Source: Tropicimonas sp. IMCC34043
Lineage (GTDB): Bacteria > Pseudomonadota > Alphaproteobacteria > Rhodobacterales > Rhodobacteraceae
Assembly: GCF_003390845.1 (NCBI RefSeq)
Contig: NZ_QMEK01000010.1
Span: forward strand, 1-64,000
Direction of reading: 5' to 3'
DNA length: 64,000 nt
Shown: piece after piece, positions 15,202-24,295 of the stretch
Numbering within the stretch: the stretch's first letter is position 1
Layout of the letters: each line of letters opens with the position of its first letter
Notes under the pieces: model-generated
What the model saw: the letters and a program-made list of their open reading frames with translations, nothing else
Told to the model about the DNA's origin: nothing
The model's database searches: none
Translations under genes and position numbers: made by a program

Positions 15202-17109
15202 TCAGAGCTGTGGCATGTAACGGGTGAGGGCGGCGAACCGTTGCCAGTCACGCGCCGGTTGCGGGGTCCATCCGGCCTCGGCCACGGCATAGAGCCGGGG
15301 GAAGACCATGTGGTTGAAGACCTCGGGCGTCAGGATGTGTTCGCACCAGATGCAGGCCTGAACGCCCGCAAGGGCGCCGCGCTCGGCTTCGGCCAGACCG
15401 CCTTCGGGATCGAAGGCATAGCAGCGTTCGGGCGTCACGGTCCCGGCCCAGGAGGCCCCGGGTTCCTCCCATCCGTCGGCCTGAACCATGTCGAGGTAAT
15501 AGGCCTGCCCGGGGCTGGCGACGACCTGGTAGCCAAGCTCGGTCAGCCCGCGCACGAGTTCGGGTTTCTGCCAGGCGATCAGCAGCGTGCCGGACTGGTC
15601 GACCCCGCCGCCATGGGCGACCTCGTCCCAGCCCGCCAGTTCGCGCCCGAGGCCGCGCAGGATCCGCTGCACCCGGCGCAGGAAATGCGACTGGATCTGC
15701 GCCGTGCCCTGCAGCCCCTCGCGCTGCATCAAGACCTGCACCCTGGGCGAGCGCAGCCAGGCGCCGTCGGGCACCTCGTCGGCGCCGACATGGATCCACC
15801 TTGCCGGGAACAGGTCCGCGACCTCGGCCATGACGGTCTCGATGAACTTATAGGTCTCGGGGATGCCGGGGTTCAGCGCGTTGTTGGGAAAACCCTGAAC
15901 CGAGCGATAGCTGTCGGCGGGTTCGTCCGGATCGGCAAGGTGGGGCAGGGCGGCCAGAACCGCGGTTGCGTGGCCGGGGATGTCGATTTCGGGGATGACC
16001 TCGATCCCCAGACCCGCGGCATGGGCGACAACCGCGCGGATCTGGTCCTTGGTGTAATGCCCGGCATAGGGGCGGTCGATATGGCCAAGCTGACCCACGA
16101 GGGCACAGCCGGGGCCGCGTACTGCGCCGATGTCGGTCAGTTCGGGATAGGCGTCGATCTCGATCCGCCAGCCCTCGTCATCGGTCAGGTGCCACTGGAA
16201 CCGGTTCATCCGTGCCCAGGCCATGCAGTCGAGCAGGCGCCGCACCTGATCCACGGTCCAGAAGTGGCGCGACACATCGAGATGGGCGGCGCGATAGCCA
16301 AAGCGGGGCGCGTCCGCGATGTGGCCCGCGACGGGAAAGCGGAACAGATCGGGTGCCGCGAAGGCCGCATGGGCGATCTGGGCCAGAGCTATGAGGCCAT
16401 GGAGCCGGCCTGCCGTGTCGGCAAAGCCGAGCGTGACCTCGGCGCCGTCGAAGTCGAGGCTGAAGGCTTCGGGCTCGATCCGGTCGGTGCGGGTGAAGCG
16501 GATGCGCGTCGCCGCCGTATCGAGGCGCAGCGGGTTGGTATGATCGGGGAACAACCGCCCGTGCAGGGCGGCGACATTGGCCAGTGCTGCGCGGTCATCG
16601 GGGTCGGTGTCGTCGGCCGGTGCCAGATGCGTGGTCGGGCCCCAGGCCGCGATCGCGGCCTCTGCCGGCCATGGCTGCAGGAACAGCGGCAGATCGGGGG
16701 GCGCGTCGGGCAGGGTCTTGCGGGCGCCAGTGCCGGTTTCTCCGTCGCGGGCCAGATCGCCGACGCTGACCGGCAGGGCCTGACCGTTCAGGTGCAGAAC
16801 CGCCGATTTCGGCCCGTCGCAGCGGTGCTTCGGGATATGCAGCGCCACCCCGGTAAAGCCGAAATGCCAGATGCCGCCGGGCGGCACGCTCATCCCCTCG
16901 GGCATGGCGAATTCGTGATAGCTGGCGGTGCGCAGGCTCAGGTCGGCGCCGCGCAGCACCGCGTCGTCGGCAATCCGGGTCTGGGCGGAGAAACCAAGCC
17001 GCGCCCCGGCAAGCGGCCGGTCCGACAGGTTGTGCAGCGTCATCTCAAGGCCCGTGTCTTCGCGCGTGGCGGCGGCGTTGAACCGGGTCTCCAGCCGGAA
17101 ATGGCACAT
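15202..17109 (-). CDS. Beta-N-acetylhexosaminidase, GH20, cytoplasmic
   Basis: A 635-residue glycoside hydrolase family 20 enzyme. It has a variable N-terminal domain (1-165), the GH20b-type domain (about 165-265) and the TIM barrel from about 268 (RFGYRAAHLDVSRHFW). The catalytic Asp-Glu pair is D444-E445 in HVGADEVP. The motifs FQWHLTDDEGWR and EIDIPGHATA are also present. No signal peptide is seen, so it hydrolyses beta-GlcNAc or beta-GalNAc oligosaccharides after import. ATG 17109 is chosen because GAGGA lies 10 nt upstream. It is first in the operon and preceded by a promoter with a palindromic operator. Confidence 0.9.
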   Translation of the reverse strand: MCHFRLETRFNAAATREDTGLEMTLHNLSDRPLAGARLGFSAQTRIADDAVLRGADLSLRTASYHEFAMPEGMSVPPGGIWHFGFTGVALHIPKHRCDGPKSAVLHLNGQALPVSVGDLARDGETGTGARKTLPDAPPDLPLFLQPWPAEAAIAAWGPTTHLAPADDTDPDDRAALANVAALHGRLFPDHTNPLRLDTAATRIRFTRTDRIEPEAFSLDFDGAEVTLGFADTAGRLHGLIALAQIAHAAFAAPDLFRFPVAGHIADAPRFGYRAAHLDVSRHFWTVDQVRRLLDCMAWARMNRFQWHLTDDEGWRIEIDAYPELTDIGAVRGPGCALVGQLGHIDRPYAGHYTKDQIRAVVAHAAGLGIEVIPEIDIPGHATAVLAALPHLADPDEPADSYRSVQGFPNNALNPGIPETYKFIETVMAEVADLFPARWIHVGADEVPDGAWLRSPRVQVLMQREGLQGTAQIQSHFLRRVQRILRGLGRELAGWDEVAHGGGVDQSGTLLIAWQKPELVRGLTELGYQVVASPGQAYYLDMVQADGWEEPGASWAGTVTPERCYAFDPEGGLAEAERGALAGVQACIWCEHILTPEVFNHMVFPRLYAVAEAGWTPQPARDWQRFAALTRYMPQL

Positions 17110-17179
17110 GGGCGGGGTCCTCAGCAGGCGGCTTGGCATGGGTCTGCGGCAGGCGCGCCGCACGGCGTTTGCTAGTGTA

Positions 17180-17208
17180 ACTTAATCACGAGTTAGCATA
17201 GCTAACAA
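17180..17208 (-). promoter_or_regulatory. Predicted promoter of the GH20-nagA operon
   Basis: On the minus strand TTGTTA (17208-17203) and TTAAGT (17185-17180) are separated by 17 bp, about 70 bp upstream of the GH20 start. The palindrome at 17192-17206 covers the -35 and the spacer. Confidence 0.4.
17192..17206. promoter_or_regulatory. Operator candidate GTTAGC-ATA-GCTAAC
   Basis: A perfect 6-bp inverted repeat with 3-bp spacer in the divergent region between the GH20 operon and the NTF2-like gene. It contains TTAGCATAG, close to TTAGCATGG before nagB and TTAGCGTAG before cutC, suggesting one regulon. Confidence 0.5.
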
Positions 17209-17275
17209 CATCGAATTGACGGGTTCAGCCAAACCTGCTCTGCTTGCGCCGAATACCGGAACAGGACAGGCCAGC

Positions 17276-17770
17276 ATGACCGCGACCCCCACCAATCCCT
17301 TTGCCGCCGATCCCGACCGAGATCCCGACCGGGCCGCGATCTGGGAGATGCTGGTGACCCGCGACATCGCGGCCTTCCTGGCGGCCGACTGGGCAATGGT
17401 CGCGGAGGATTTCCTGGCCACCGAGTTCTTCGGGATCGACGCCGGGCGGCACCCCGATCCGGCGCAATGGCGGCTCGGCTTCGCGGATCTCGCCAGCTAT
17501 CGCGACGAATGGCTGCGGCAGGCGGCGGCCGGGCAGGTCACGGCCTATGCCGAGGACCGCGGGGCCGCAATCCACCGCGCCACGCGGCTTGAGGCCATCG
17601 AGATTGCGGGCGACCGGGCACTGGCGCGCAAGTGCTTCATGGGCCGGATCGCTCTGGCGAGTGGCGGCGCGGAACGGATGGAATGGCAGACGCTCTATCA
17701 TTGCCGGAATGTTGGCGGTGTCTGGAAGATCTGCGGCTTCATCGGGTATCTGCCGAACCCCATGAGGTAG
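17276..17770 (+). CDS. SnoaL/NTF2-like protein of unknown role
   Basis: A 164-residue protein resembling the SnoaL/NTF2-like cone fold (short N-terminal helices AAIWEMLVTRDIAAFLAADWAMVAEDFL, then strands ending MEWQTLYHCRNVGGVWKICGFIGYLP). No catalytic motif is evident. ATG 17276 is preferred to the TTG at 17216. The gene is divergent from the GH20 operon and shares its palindromic operator region, so it is probably co-regulated with amino-sugar use. It converges with the ABC ATPase gene across 118 bp. That gap holds one GC-rich hairpin (17808-17826) without a T-tract. Confidence 0.65.
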   Translation: MTATPTNPFAADPDRDPDRAAIWEMLVTRDIAAFLAADWAMVAEDFLATEFFGIDAGRHPDPAQWRLGFADLASYRDEWLRQAAAGQVTAYAEDRGAAIHRATRLEAIEIAGDRALARKCFMGRIALASGGAERMEWQTLYHCRNVGGVWKICGFIGYLPNPMR

Positions 17771-17888
17771 GTGCCCCGGGTGACCGGGCAGGGCCGTTGG
17801 CGCACCCGCCGCGCCGCAGGCGCGGCCCGGCCCAACGCGCGGCGACGCGTCAGCGGCGCCGAGGGGCGGGAGCGCCCCCCGGGCGGGT

Positions 17889-19025
<1,137 letters not shown>

Positions 19026-19067
19026 GGGTCGATACTCTCTCCGTGCGCTGGTGTTGGGGTGAAGGGT

Positions 19068-19104
19068 GGCCGCCGCCGGACGCCTTTTGGCGCCGGCGGC
19101 GGCC
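19068..19104 (-). other. GC-rich intergenic hairpin between binding-protein and ATPase genes
   Basis: GGCCGCCGCCGG-A-CGCC pairs with GGCG-CCGGCGGCGGCC around a TTTT loop (16 bp with one bulge). It starts 9 bp after the binding-protein stop and has no T-tract beyond it. It probably protects the abundant upstream transcript from 3' decay or partly reduces ATPase expression, as in many ABC operons. Confidence 0.5.
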
Positions 19105-19113
19105 GTCTGGTTC

Positions 19114-20331
19114 CTACTGGACCGATTGAAGCTCGTCGGCCGCGACCTCGACTGCCTCGGCCGGATCGACCTCGCCCAGAACCACGCTCTGGATCGCTTC
19201 GTTGATGATGTCCTGCAGCGCGACATAGTCGGTCACGAAGGGCTCGGGTCCGCCATCCGGGATGGCCTGCAGGAACGGTGCCCAGGTCGGGTTCTGTTCG
19301 ATCAGCGCGTCGGTTTCGGGGCCGGTGCGGATCGGGGTCCAGCCTTCGGCAAGGTCGAAGGGCATCTGGTGTTCGGGGCTGGTGAGCCATTTGGCAAGCG
19401 ACAGCGCCTGCTCTTCGACGCCCGAGCCCTTGAAGACCGCGAGGCTGTCGGTGATCAGCAGCGTGCCGCTTTCGCCCGACGGACCGTGCGGGATGCGGGC
19501 GACGCCCCAGTTGACCCCCTCGGGCAGTTGAACGCGCTCCCACGGGCCCGAGACCATCATGCCGATCTGGCCTTCGGCGAACAGCGGGCGCAGCTTGGCG
19601 CGGTCATAGGCGACCGGCCCCGGTTCGGCATAGGGCACCAGATCGGCGATGAACTGCATGGTTTCGACATTCTGCGGGCTGTTGAAGACGATGTTGCCGT
19701 CGTCATCGACGACCGCCCCGCCGTTCGAATAGATCCAGTTCAGGAACTGGTGCATCGTGTTGTCGAACGAGGCGGCGGCCAGCCCGACGCCGGCGGAATC
19801 GGTATTTTCGGTGATGGTCTTGGCGTCTTCCAGCATCTCGGCCCAGGTCGTGGGCGGCGTTTCCGGGTCGAGCCCGGCGGCCTCGAACACGTCCTTGTTC
19901 CAGTAGAGCGCCTTGGTCGAGAAGGCGCGCGGCAGGCCCCATTGCTGACCGTTCCAGGTGATGGTGCCAAGGACCGGGGCGGCATAGGTCGCCTTTTCCG
20001 CGTCGGTCAGGTTCATCGGCAGGATCAGGTCGTTCAGCGCCAGCTGCTTGAGCGTCCGCGAACCCATGTAGGACAGCGCGGGCGGGTTGCCGGCGGCGGC
20101 AAGCGTGGTCGATTTCTCCTGGCACTGGCCCCAGGGCACGAATTCGACCGCCACCTTGTAGCCGGGGTTGTTTGCCTCCCATTCGGCGATCTGGGCGGCC
20201 TGCACCGGCACGCCGGGGGTGCCGTCGTCGCCGCAGACGATCATGCTGAGCGTCGTGTCGGCCATCGCGGTTCCGGCGGCGGTCGAGGCGAGCAGCAGCG
20301 CACCGAGGGTGATGGATAGGTTCTGTTTCAC
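19114..20331 (-). CDS. Sugar ABC transporter substrate-binding protein
   Basis: A 405-residue family-1 extracellular solute-binding protein. The signal peptide is residues 1-24 (MKQNLSITLGALLLASTAAGTAMA-DT). The mature part has the usual landmarks: TTLSMIVCGD, VEFVPWGQ, YNK-type segment WNGQQWGLPRAFSTKALYWNKDVFEAAGLDPETPPTTW, FAEGQIGMMVSGPW and QQALSLAKWLTSPEHQ-like FLTS region. The likely ligand is an amino-sugar oligosaccharide, judging from the GH20, NagK and NagA genes next door (inference). Confidence 0.88.
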   Translation of the reverse strand: MKQNLSITLGALLLASTAAGTAMADTTLSMIVCGDDGTPGVPVQAAQIAEWEANNPGYKVAVEFVPWGQCQEKSTTLAAAGNPPALSYMGSRTLKQLALNDLILPMNLTDAEKATYAAPVLGTITWNGQQWGLPRAFSTKALYWNKDVFEAAGLDPETPPTTWAEMLEDAKTITENTDSAGVGLAAASFDNTMHQFLNWIYSNGGAVVDDDGNIVFNSPQNVETMQFIADLVPYAEPGPVAYDRAKLRPLFAEGQIGMMVSGPWERVQLPEGVNWGVARIPHGPSGESGTLLITDSLAVFKGSGVEEQALSLAKWLTSPEHQMPFDLAEGWTPIRTGPETDALIEQNPTWAPFLQAIPDGGPEPFVTDYVALQDIINEAIQSVVLGEVDPAEAVEVAADELQSVQ

Positions 20332-20383
20332 GCGGAGTCTCCCTGTTGAGGATTCTGGGTGGTTGGTCGTTTCTTCTTTGTCG

Positions 20384-21226
20384 TTATTCCTTGACCGCGC
20401 CGGCGGTCAGGCCGGCGACGATGTATTTCTGCAAGAACACATAGACGAGCAGCACCGGCAGGATGCCGACGAGGCTGGCGGCCATGAGTTCGTTCCACAA
20501 CACGACCTCGCGGCCCTGGAACTGGTAGAGGCCGACCGGCAGCGGGTTGAGCTCGTTCACCGAATTGAAGGTCAGGGCATAGATGAACTGCTGCGCATAG
20601 GCGGTGATGAAGGTGGCGATGGCCACGACCATGATGCCCGGCAGCGCGACGGGCATGATGACCCGCACCAGGGTATAGATCCGCCCGGCGCCATCTACCC
20701 GCGCTGCCTCCTCCAGCTCTTTCGGGATCTTCAGCAGGTAGGAGCGCAGCAGCCAGATGCCGGTCGGGATGACAAAGGCCGTGCCCGGCGCGATCATCGC
20801 GAAATAGGTGTTCAGCAGGCCAAGCTGCAGCATCACCTTGTAAAGCGGGATGATCAGCACCGCGCCCGAGACCATGTTGACGGCAAGGAAGGCGCCCAGC
20901 AGCACGTTCTTGCCGACGAAAGCAAAGCGCGAGAAGGCATAGGCGGCCGGGACGATCGCGATCAGCCCGAGGATCGTCACGGTCGTCGCGATGAAGAACG
21001 AGTTCAGCATGTAGCGCCACAAGAGCGGCACCGAACTCCACATCGTGACATAGGCCTTGAAGCTCATGTCCTCGGTGATGAAGCGATAGGGGATCGACAT
21101 CAGCCGGTCGAGCGGCCGCATCGACACCAGGAATGCCTCGAGGAAGGGCGCCAGGATGAAGCACAGGAACATCGCGATCCCGGCATAGATCAGCACGTAT
21201 TCCCACCAGCGATAGCGGTTGATCAT
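20384..21226 (-). CDS. Sugar ABC transporter permease (second, MalG-like)
   Basis: A 280-residue inner-membrane protein with six predicted helices. The permease EAA loop is at about ELEEAARVDGAGRIYTLVRVIMP. The N-terminal helix YVLIYAGIAMFLCFILAPFLEAFLVSM is followed by the usual periplasmic loop. ATG 21226 overlaps the upstream permease stop by 4 nt. It forms the translocation pore with the permease at 21223. Confidence 0.9.
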   Translation of the reverse strand: MINRYRWWEYVLIYAGIAMFLCFILAPFLEAFLVSMRPLDRLMSIPYRFITEDMSFKAYVTMWSSVPLLWRYMLNSFFIATTVTILGLIAIVPAAYAFSRFAFVGKNVLLGAFLAVNMVSGAVLIIPLYKVMLQLGLLNTYFAMIAPGTAFVIPTGIWLLRSYLLKIPKELEEAARVDGAGRIYTLVRVIMPVALPGIMVVAIATFITAYAQQFIYALTFNSVNELNPLPVGLYQFQGREVVLWNELMAASLVGILPVLLVYVFLQKYIVAGLTAGAVKE

Positions 21227-22128
21227 CTGATGTCTCCCCGGCTGGAAAGCTTGCGGATCATCGCGAAATAGACAAGCGAGAAGGCCGACAGGAACAGCAC
21301 GATCATCACCGCGCGGGCCGCGCCCTCGCCATAGCGGAAGCGCGAGATCGCAGTCTTGTAGGTGTCGATGATCATCGTCGTGGTCGCGCTGCGCGGCCCG
21401 CCCTCGGTCAGGATCCAGATGATGTCGAAGGAATTGAAGGTCCAGATCGCCGAGAGCAGCGACATGGTCGCGACCGCGGGGGCAATCAGCGGCAGGGTAA
21501 TGCGGCGGAAGCGGTAGAAGCGCGAGGCGCCGTCGGTCCAGGCGGCCTCGTAGAGGTCGGTCGAGACGCTTTGCATTGCGGCCAGGAAATAGACCGTCAC
21601 CAGTGGCGTGCCGATCCAGACGTCGGTGACCACCGTCGACAGGAACGCCGCCTGCTTGTAGGCCAGAAACTCGAAGGGTTGCGAGATCAGCCCGATCCGC
21701 TGCGCCATCCCCGAGATCATCCCGAACTGGCCATTGTACATCCAGCCCCAGATGAACACGCCAACCGCCATCGGAATGATCCAGGGCGGCATCACAAGCA
21801 GCCGCACGAGCGTGCGCCCGGGCACGGCAGCGTTCAGAAGCACCGCGCCAATCAGGCCGAGCACGATCTTCAGCGCAACCGAGAGCGACATCCACAGGAA
21901 GGTCCGCGCGATCACGTCGGGGAAGCGACGTTCGAACATCGTCCTGTAGTTGTCGAAGCCGACATAGTTGGTGACCGGGTTCATCGAGGCGTCGGTGAAC
22001 GACAGCCGGAACGTCTCGACCAGCGGCCAGGCCACGATGACCAGCGTCGTCAGCAGCGCCGGGAGCAGCAACAGATAGGGAAACCAGTCGGTCGGTTTTC
22101 TGGCGGGCCTGGCGATCGTCGCGGCCAT
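21223..22128 (-). CDS. Sugar ABC transporter permease (first, MalF-like)
   Basis: A 301-residue inner-membrane protein with six predicted helices (first: FPYLLLLPALLTTLVIVAWPLVETF). The EAA loop is DLYEAAWTDGASRFYRFRRITLPLI. TEGGPRSATTTMIIDTYKTA is a typical CUT1 permease motif. It lies 1 bp after the oxidoreductase gene. Confidence 0.9.
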   Translation of the reverse strand: MAATIARPARKPTDWFPYLLLLPALLTTLVIVAWPLVETFRLSFTDASMNPVTNYVGFDNYRTMFERRFPDVIARTFLWMSLSVALKIVLGLIGAVLLNAAVPGRTLVRLLVMPPWIIPMAVGVFIWGWMYNGQFGMISGMAQRIGLISQPFEFLAYKQAAFLSTVVTDVWIGTPLVTVYFLAAMQSVSTDLYEAAWTDGASRFYRFRRITLPLIAPAVATMSLLSAIWTFNSFDIIWILTEGGPRSATTTMIIDTYKTAISRFRYGEGAARAVMIVLFLSAFSLVYFAMIRKLSSRGDIR

Positions 22129-22129
22129 G

Positions 22130-23323
22130 TCAGTCCTCCTTGTGCAACCCGTAGCTGTCGAACGTTGCCCACAACTCGGTCATGTCCACGACCGAGCGTG
22201 TCACCCGGGCCCGGTCCATGGCAAGAGCCGTGAGGCCCGCCTCGAGCGCGTCGAGCACGGTGACCTTCAGCGGCACGCCGTGATCGATCCAGGCGGCAAT
22301 GTCCGCGGCCATCATGTCGTCGGCGCCATAGTGATTGGCGCGGGAGGGGCCGACATGGGCGTTTTCCGACAATGTGCGCGCGGTGAAGGCATCCGTCAAT
22401 TTGAAGGTGTTGCGGATGAAATCGCCCTCGGCCATGCCGCGGGTGCCGATGACGGCAAAGCGGCGGAATTCGTCGGGCACGTTCATGTTGGTATGGAAGG
22501 CCATGGTCGAGCCGTCGGCATATTCGACGATGGCGGTCTGGTAGTCGATGATGTCGGCGTCGGATTCGAAGATCGCGTTGCCGCCGCCCCAGCGCGGCGT
22601 GAAGGGATAGATCCGTTCGGCGATGTCGGGCTGGATCCGGGTCGCGATCCCCACATAATCGGGCAGTTCGGCGGGGGCATTTTCGGGCGTGAAGCTTTTA
22701 CGGCCGCCGAAAGAGGCGACGCGAAGCGGCCGGCAGCCGGTGACGCCCTGATAAAGGTCGATGTCGTGGCAGCATTTCTCCAGCATGAAGCCGCCGGAAT
22801 ACTTGGTATAGCGCCGCCAGTCCTGCATGAAGAACGCGCCATGGTAGCCGGCGATGTGTTCGGAGGCCTCGATCGAGACCACCTTGCCAAGCTGGCCCTT
22901 GGCCTGCGCCTCTTTCAGCATCACGTAGAGCGGCGAATAGCGCAGCACGAGGCCGATCATGATGCGGCGGTGGCCGCCGTGGTCGCGCATCAGTTCGAGC
23001 AGCTCGAAGGTTTCTTCCTCCGAGATCACCACCGGCTTTTCGGCAAATATGTGGGGGACATCGGCAAGGATGGCAGAGCGCAGGTGGCCGATATGCATGT
23101 GGTTCGGCGAGCCGATCATCAGCATGTCGAGTTTCTCGACCCGCAGCATCTCGTCCAGATCGTCATAGGCGGTAAGCTGATGGCCAAGCTGGCCTTCCAG
23201 ATACGCGCGCCCGGCAGGGGTCGGGTCGGCGAAGGCGACAAAGTCGAAATCGGGCTTCGCCTGCTTGAACAGCGATGCCACGTGAGAGATGCGGGAGCCG
23301 AGCCCGACAATACCGACTTTCAT
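22130..23323 (-). CDS. Gfo/Idh/MocA-family oxidoreductase
   Basis: A 397-residue NAD(P)-dependent oxidoreductase. The Rossmann motif is VGIVGLGSRISH at the N-terminus. The family motif is HIFAEKPVVIS (catalytic Lys). The putative active-site region GGFMLEKCCHDIDLYQ contains the His-Asp pair. Family members act on sugars, inositols or sugar acids, and some hydrolyse glycosides by redox steps. Placed between a CutC-family gene (4-nt overlap) and sugar permeases, it probably modifies the imported sugar. The exact substrate is not inferable. Confidence 0.87.
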   Translation of the reverse strand: MKVGIVGLGSRISHVASLFKQAKPDFDFVAFADPTPAGRAYLEGQLGHQLTAYDDLDEMLRVEKLDMLMIGSPNHMHIGHLRSAILADVPHIFAEKPVVISEEETFELLELMRDHGGHRRIMIGLVLRYSPLYVMLKEAQAKGQLGKVVSIEASEHIAGYHGAFFMQDWRRYTKYSGGFMLEKCCHDIDLYQGVTGCRPLRVASFGGRKSFTPENAPAELPDYVGIATRIQPDIAERIYPFTPRWGGGNAIFESDADIIDYQTAIVEYADGSTMAFHTNMNVPDEFRRFAVIGTRGMAEGDFIRNTFKLTDAFTARTLSENAHVGPSRANHYGADDMMAADIAAWIDHGVPLKVTVLDALEAGLTALAMDRARVTRSVVDMTELWATFDSYGLHKED

Positions 23324-24114
23324 GCTTCGGTCTTCCTTTTGATGTCGATGGCGGCACGGAGGGCGCGGATGCGGTCCGGGTCGGTTGTGCGGATGCCGCC
23401 TGCGGGGGCAAAGCCGAAGGCGGCAAGCGGGCCTGTGGCGGCGGCGGCGGGCGCCGAGCACGAGGCGTGAACCTCGCGGGCGCCGGTTGCGGCCAGCAAG
23501 GCGGGGGCGGTTTCGGCCGAGAGGCCGGCGCCGGGAAGGATGGTGATGCGCTCGCCCGCCGCCGCGACCAGCCGTCCGATCAGCGCGGCACCTTCGGCGG
23601 CGGTGGCGGCCTGCCCCGATGTCAGTATGCGGTCGAAACCGAAGGCTATGGCCTCGTCGAGCGCGGCGAAGGGATCGGCGGCCAGATCGAAGGCGCGGTG
23701 CAGCACCAGTTCCATCCCGGAGGCGGCATCGCGCAGCGGCGCCATGGCCTGCAGGTCGAGCCGGCCCTCACCGGTCAGCGCGCCGATGGCGACTCCGGCA
23801 AGGCCCGCGGACCTTGCGGCCGCGATGTCGCCGCGCATCACCTCGATTTCGGCGGCGGAATAGGTGAAATCCCCCGCCCGCGGCCGGATCAGGGCAATAA
23901 CGGGGCAGGGGAGCCAGGCTGCCGCCTGCATCAGCCCGGGCGAGGGCGTCAGGCCGCCGATTTCAAGCGCCACGCACAGCTCCAGCCGGTCGGCGCCCGC
24001 GGTGACGGCGGCGGTGGCATCGTTGGCGCCGCCGACGCAGACCTCGAGCGTGACGGACGCCGCGGCCTGATGCCCCGAGGGAGAGAGCCCTGTCTTCGTG
24101 ATCATGTCAGCCAT
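23320..24114 (-). CDS. CutC-family protein (PF03932)
   Basis: A 264-residue TIM-barrel CutC homologue (VTLEVCVGGANDATAAVTAGADRLELCVALEIGGLTPSPGLM, VIALIRPRAGDFTYS, LVLHRAFDLAADPFAALDEAI, RILTSGQAATAAEGAALIGRL). The name comes from E. coli copper sensitivity, but a copper role is disputed and no metal-homeostasis gene is near. As first gene of a sugar ABC operon, 4-nt overlapping the oxidoreductase, it more likely works on a sugar derivative (inference). ATG 24114 has GGAG 4 nt upstream. A start at 24105 is the alternative. Confidence 0.82.
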   Translation of the reverse strand: MADMITKTGLSPSGHQAAASVTLEVCVGGANDATAAVTAGADRLELCVALEIGGLTPSPGLMQAAAWLPCPVIALIRPRAGDFTYSAAEIEVMRGDIAAARSAGLAGVAIGALTGEGRLDLQAMAPLRDAASGMELVLHRAFDLAADPFAALDEAIAFGFDRILTSGQAATAAEGAALIGRLVAAAGERITILPGAGLSAETAPALLAATGAREVHASCSAPAAAATGPLAAFGFAPAGGIRTTDPDRIRALRAAIDIKRKTEA

Positions 24115-24295
24115 TCTGCTCCATGACGGCAGTATGGCGGGGTGTTTTTGTACAAGTAAACAAAAAACTTTAGCGTAGTGAAAATTCAATAGTGCACAGC
24201 AAATAAGTGTCTGAGAGGAAACCAAGCGCCGACGCTTTGCGCAGGGTGCGAAAATGCGCGGGCGGGTTTTGGCAGAATCGGGCGCGGCGCCCTGG
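24115..24295. promoter_or_regulatory. Promoter region of the cutC-ABC operon
   Basis: This is 181 bp between the macB stop and the cutC start, with the A/T-richest patch of the neighbourhood (24141-24205). It holds the palindrome TTGTACAA (24148-24155), an imperfect inverted pair GTTTTTGT / AACAAAAAAC (24144-24168), and TTAGCGTAG at 24170-24178, which resembles the motifs before nagB and GH20. The macB-proximal side has GGGCGC-G-GCGCCC (24280-24292) without a T-tract. Confidence 0.4.

Noticed and set aside
17808-17826. GCCGCGCC-GCA-GGCGCGGC hairpin as a bidirectional terminator
   Set aside because: A 3-nt loop, no T-tract on either strand and a very GC-rich background make such a repeat expected by chance; kept only as a note.
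23320-24225. Longer CutC start at 24225
   Set aside because: The added residues fall in the A/T-rich promoter region and lack a ribosome-binding site; ATG 24114 has one.
24280-24292. GGGCGC-G-GCGCCC as macB terminator
   Set aside because: Loop too small for the full stem and no T-tract on the minus strand.
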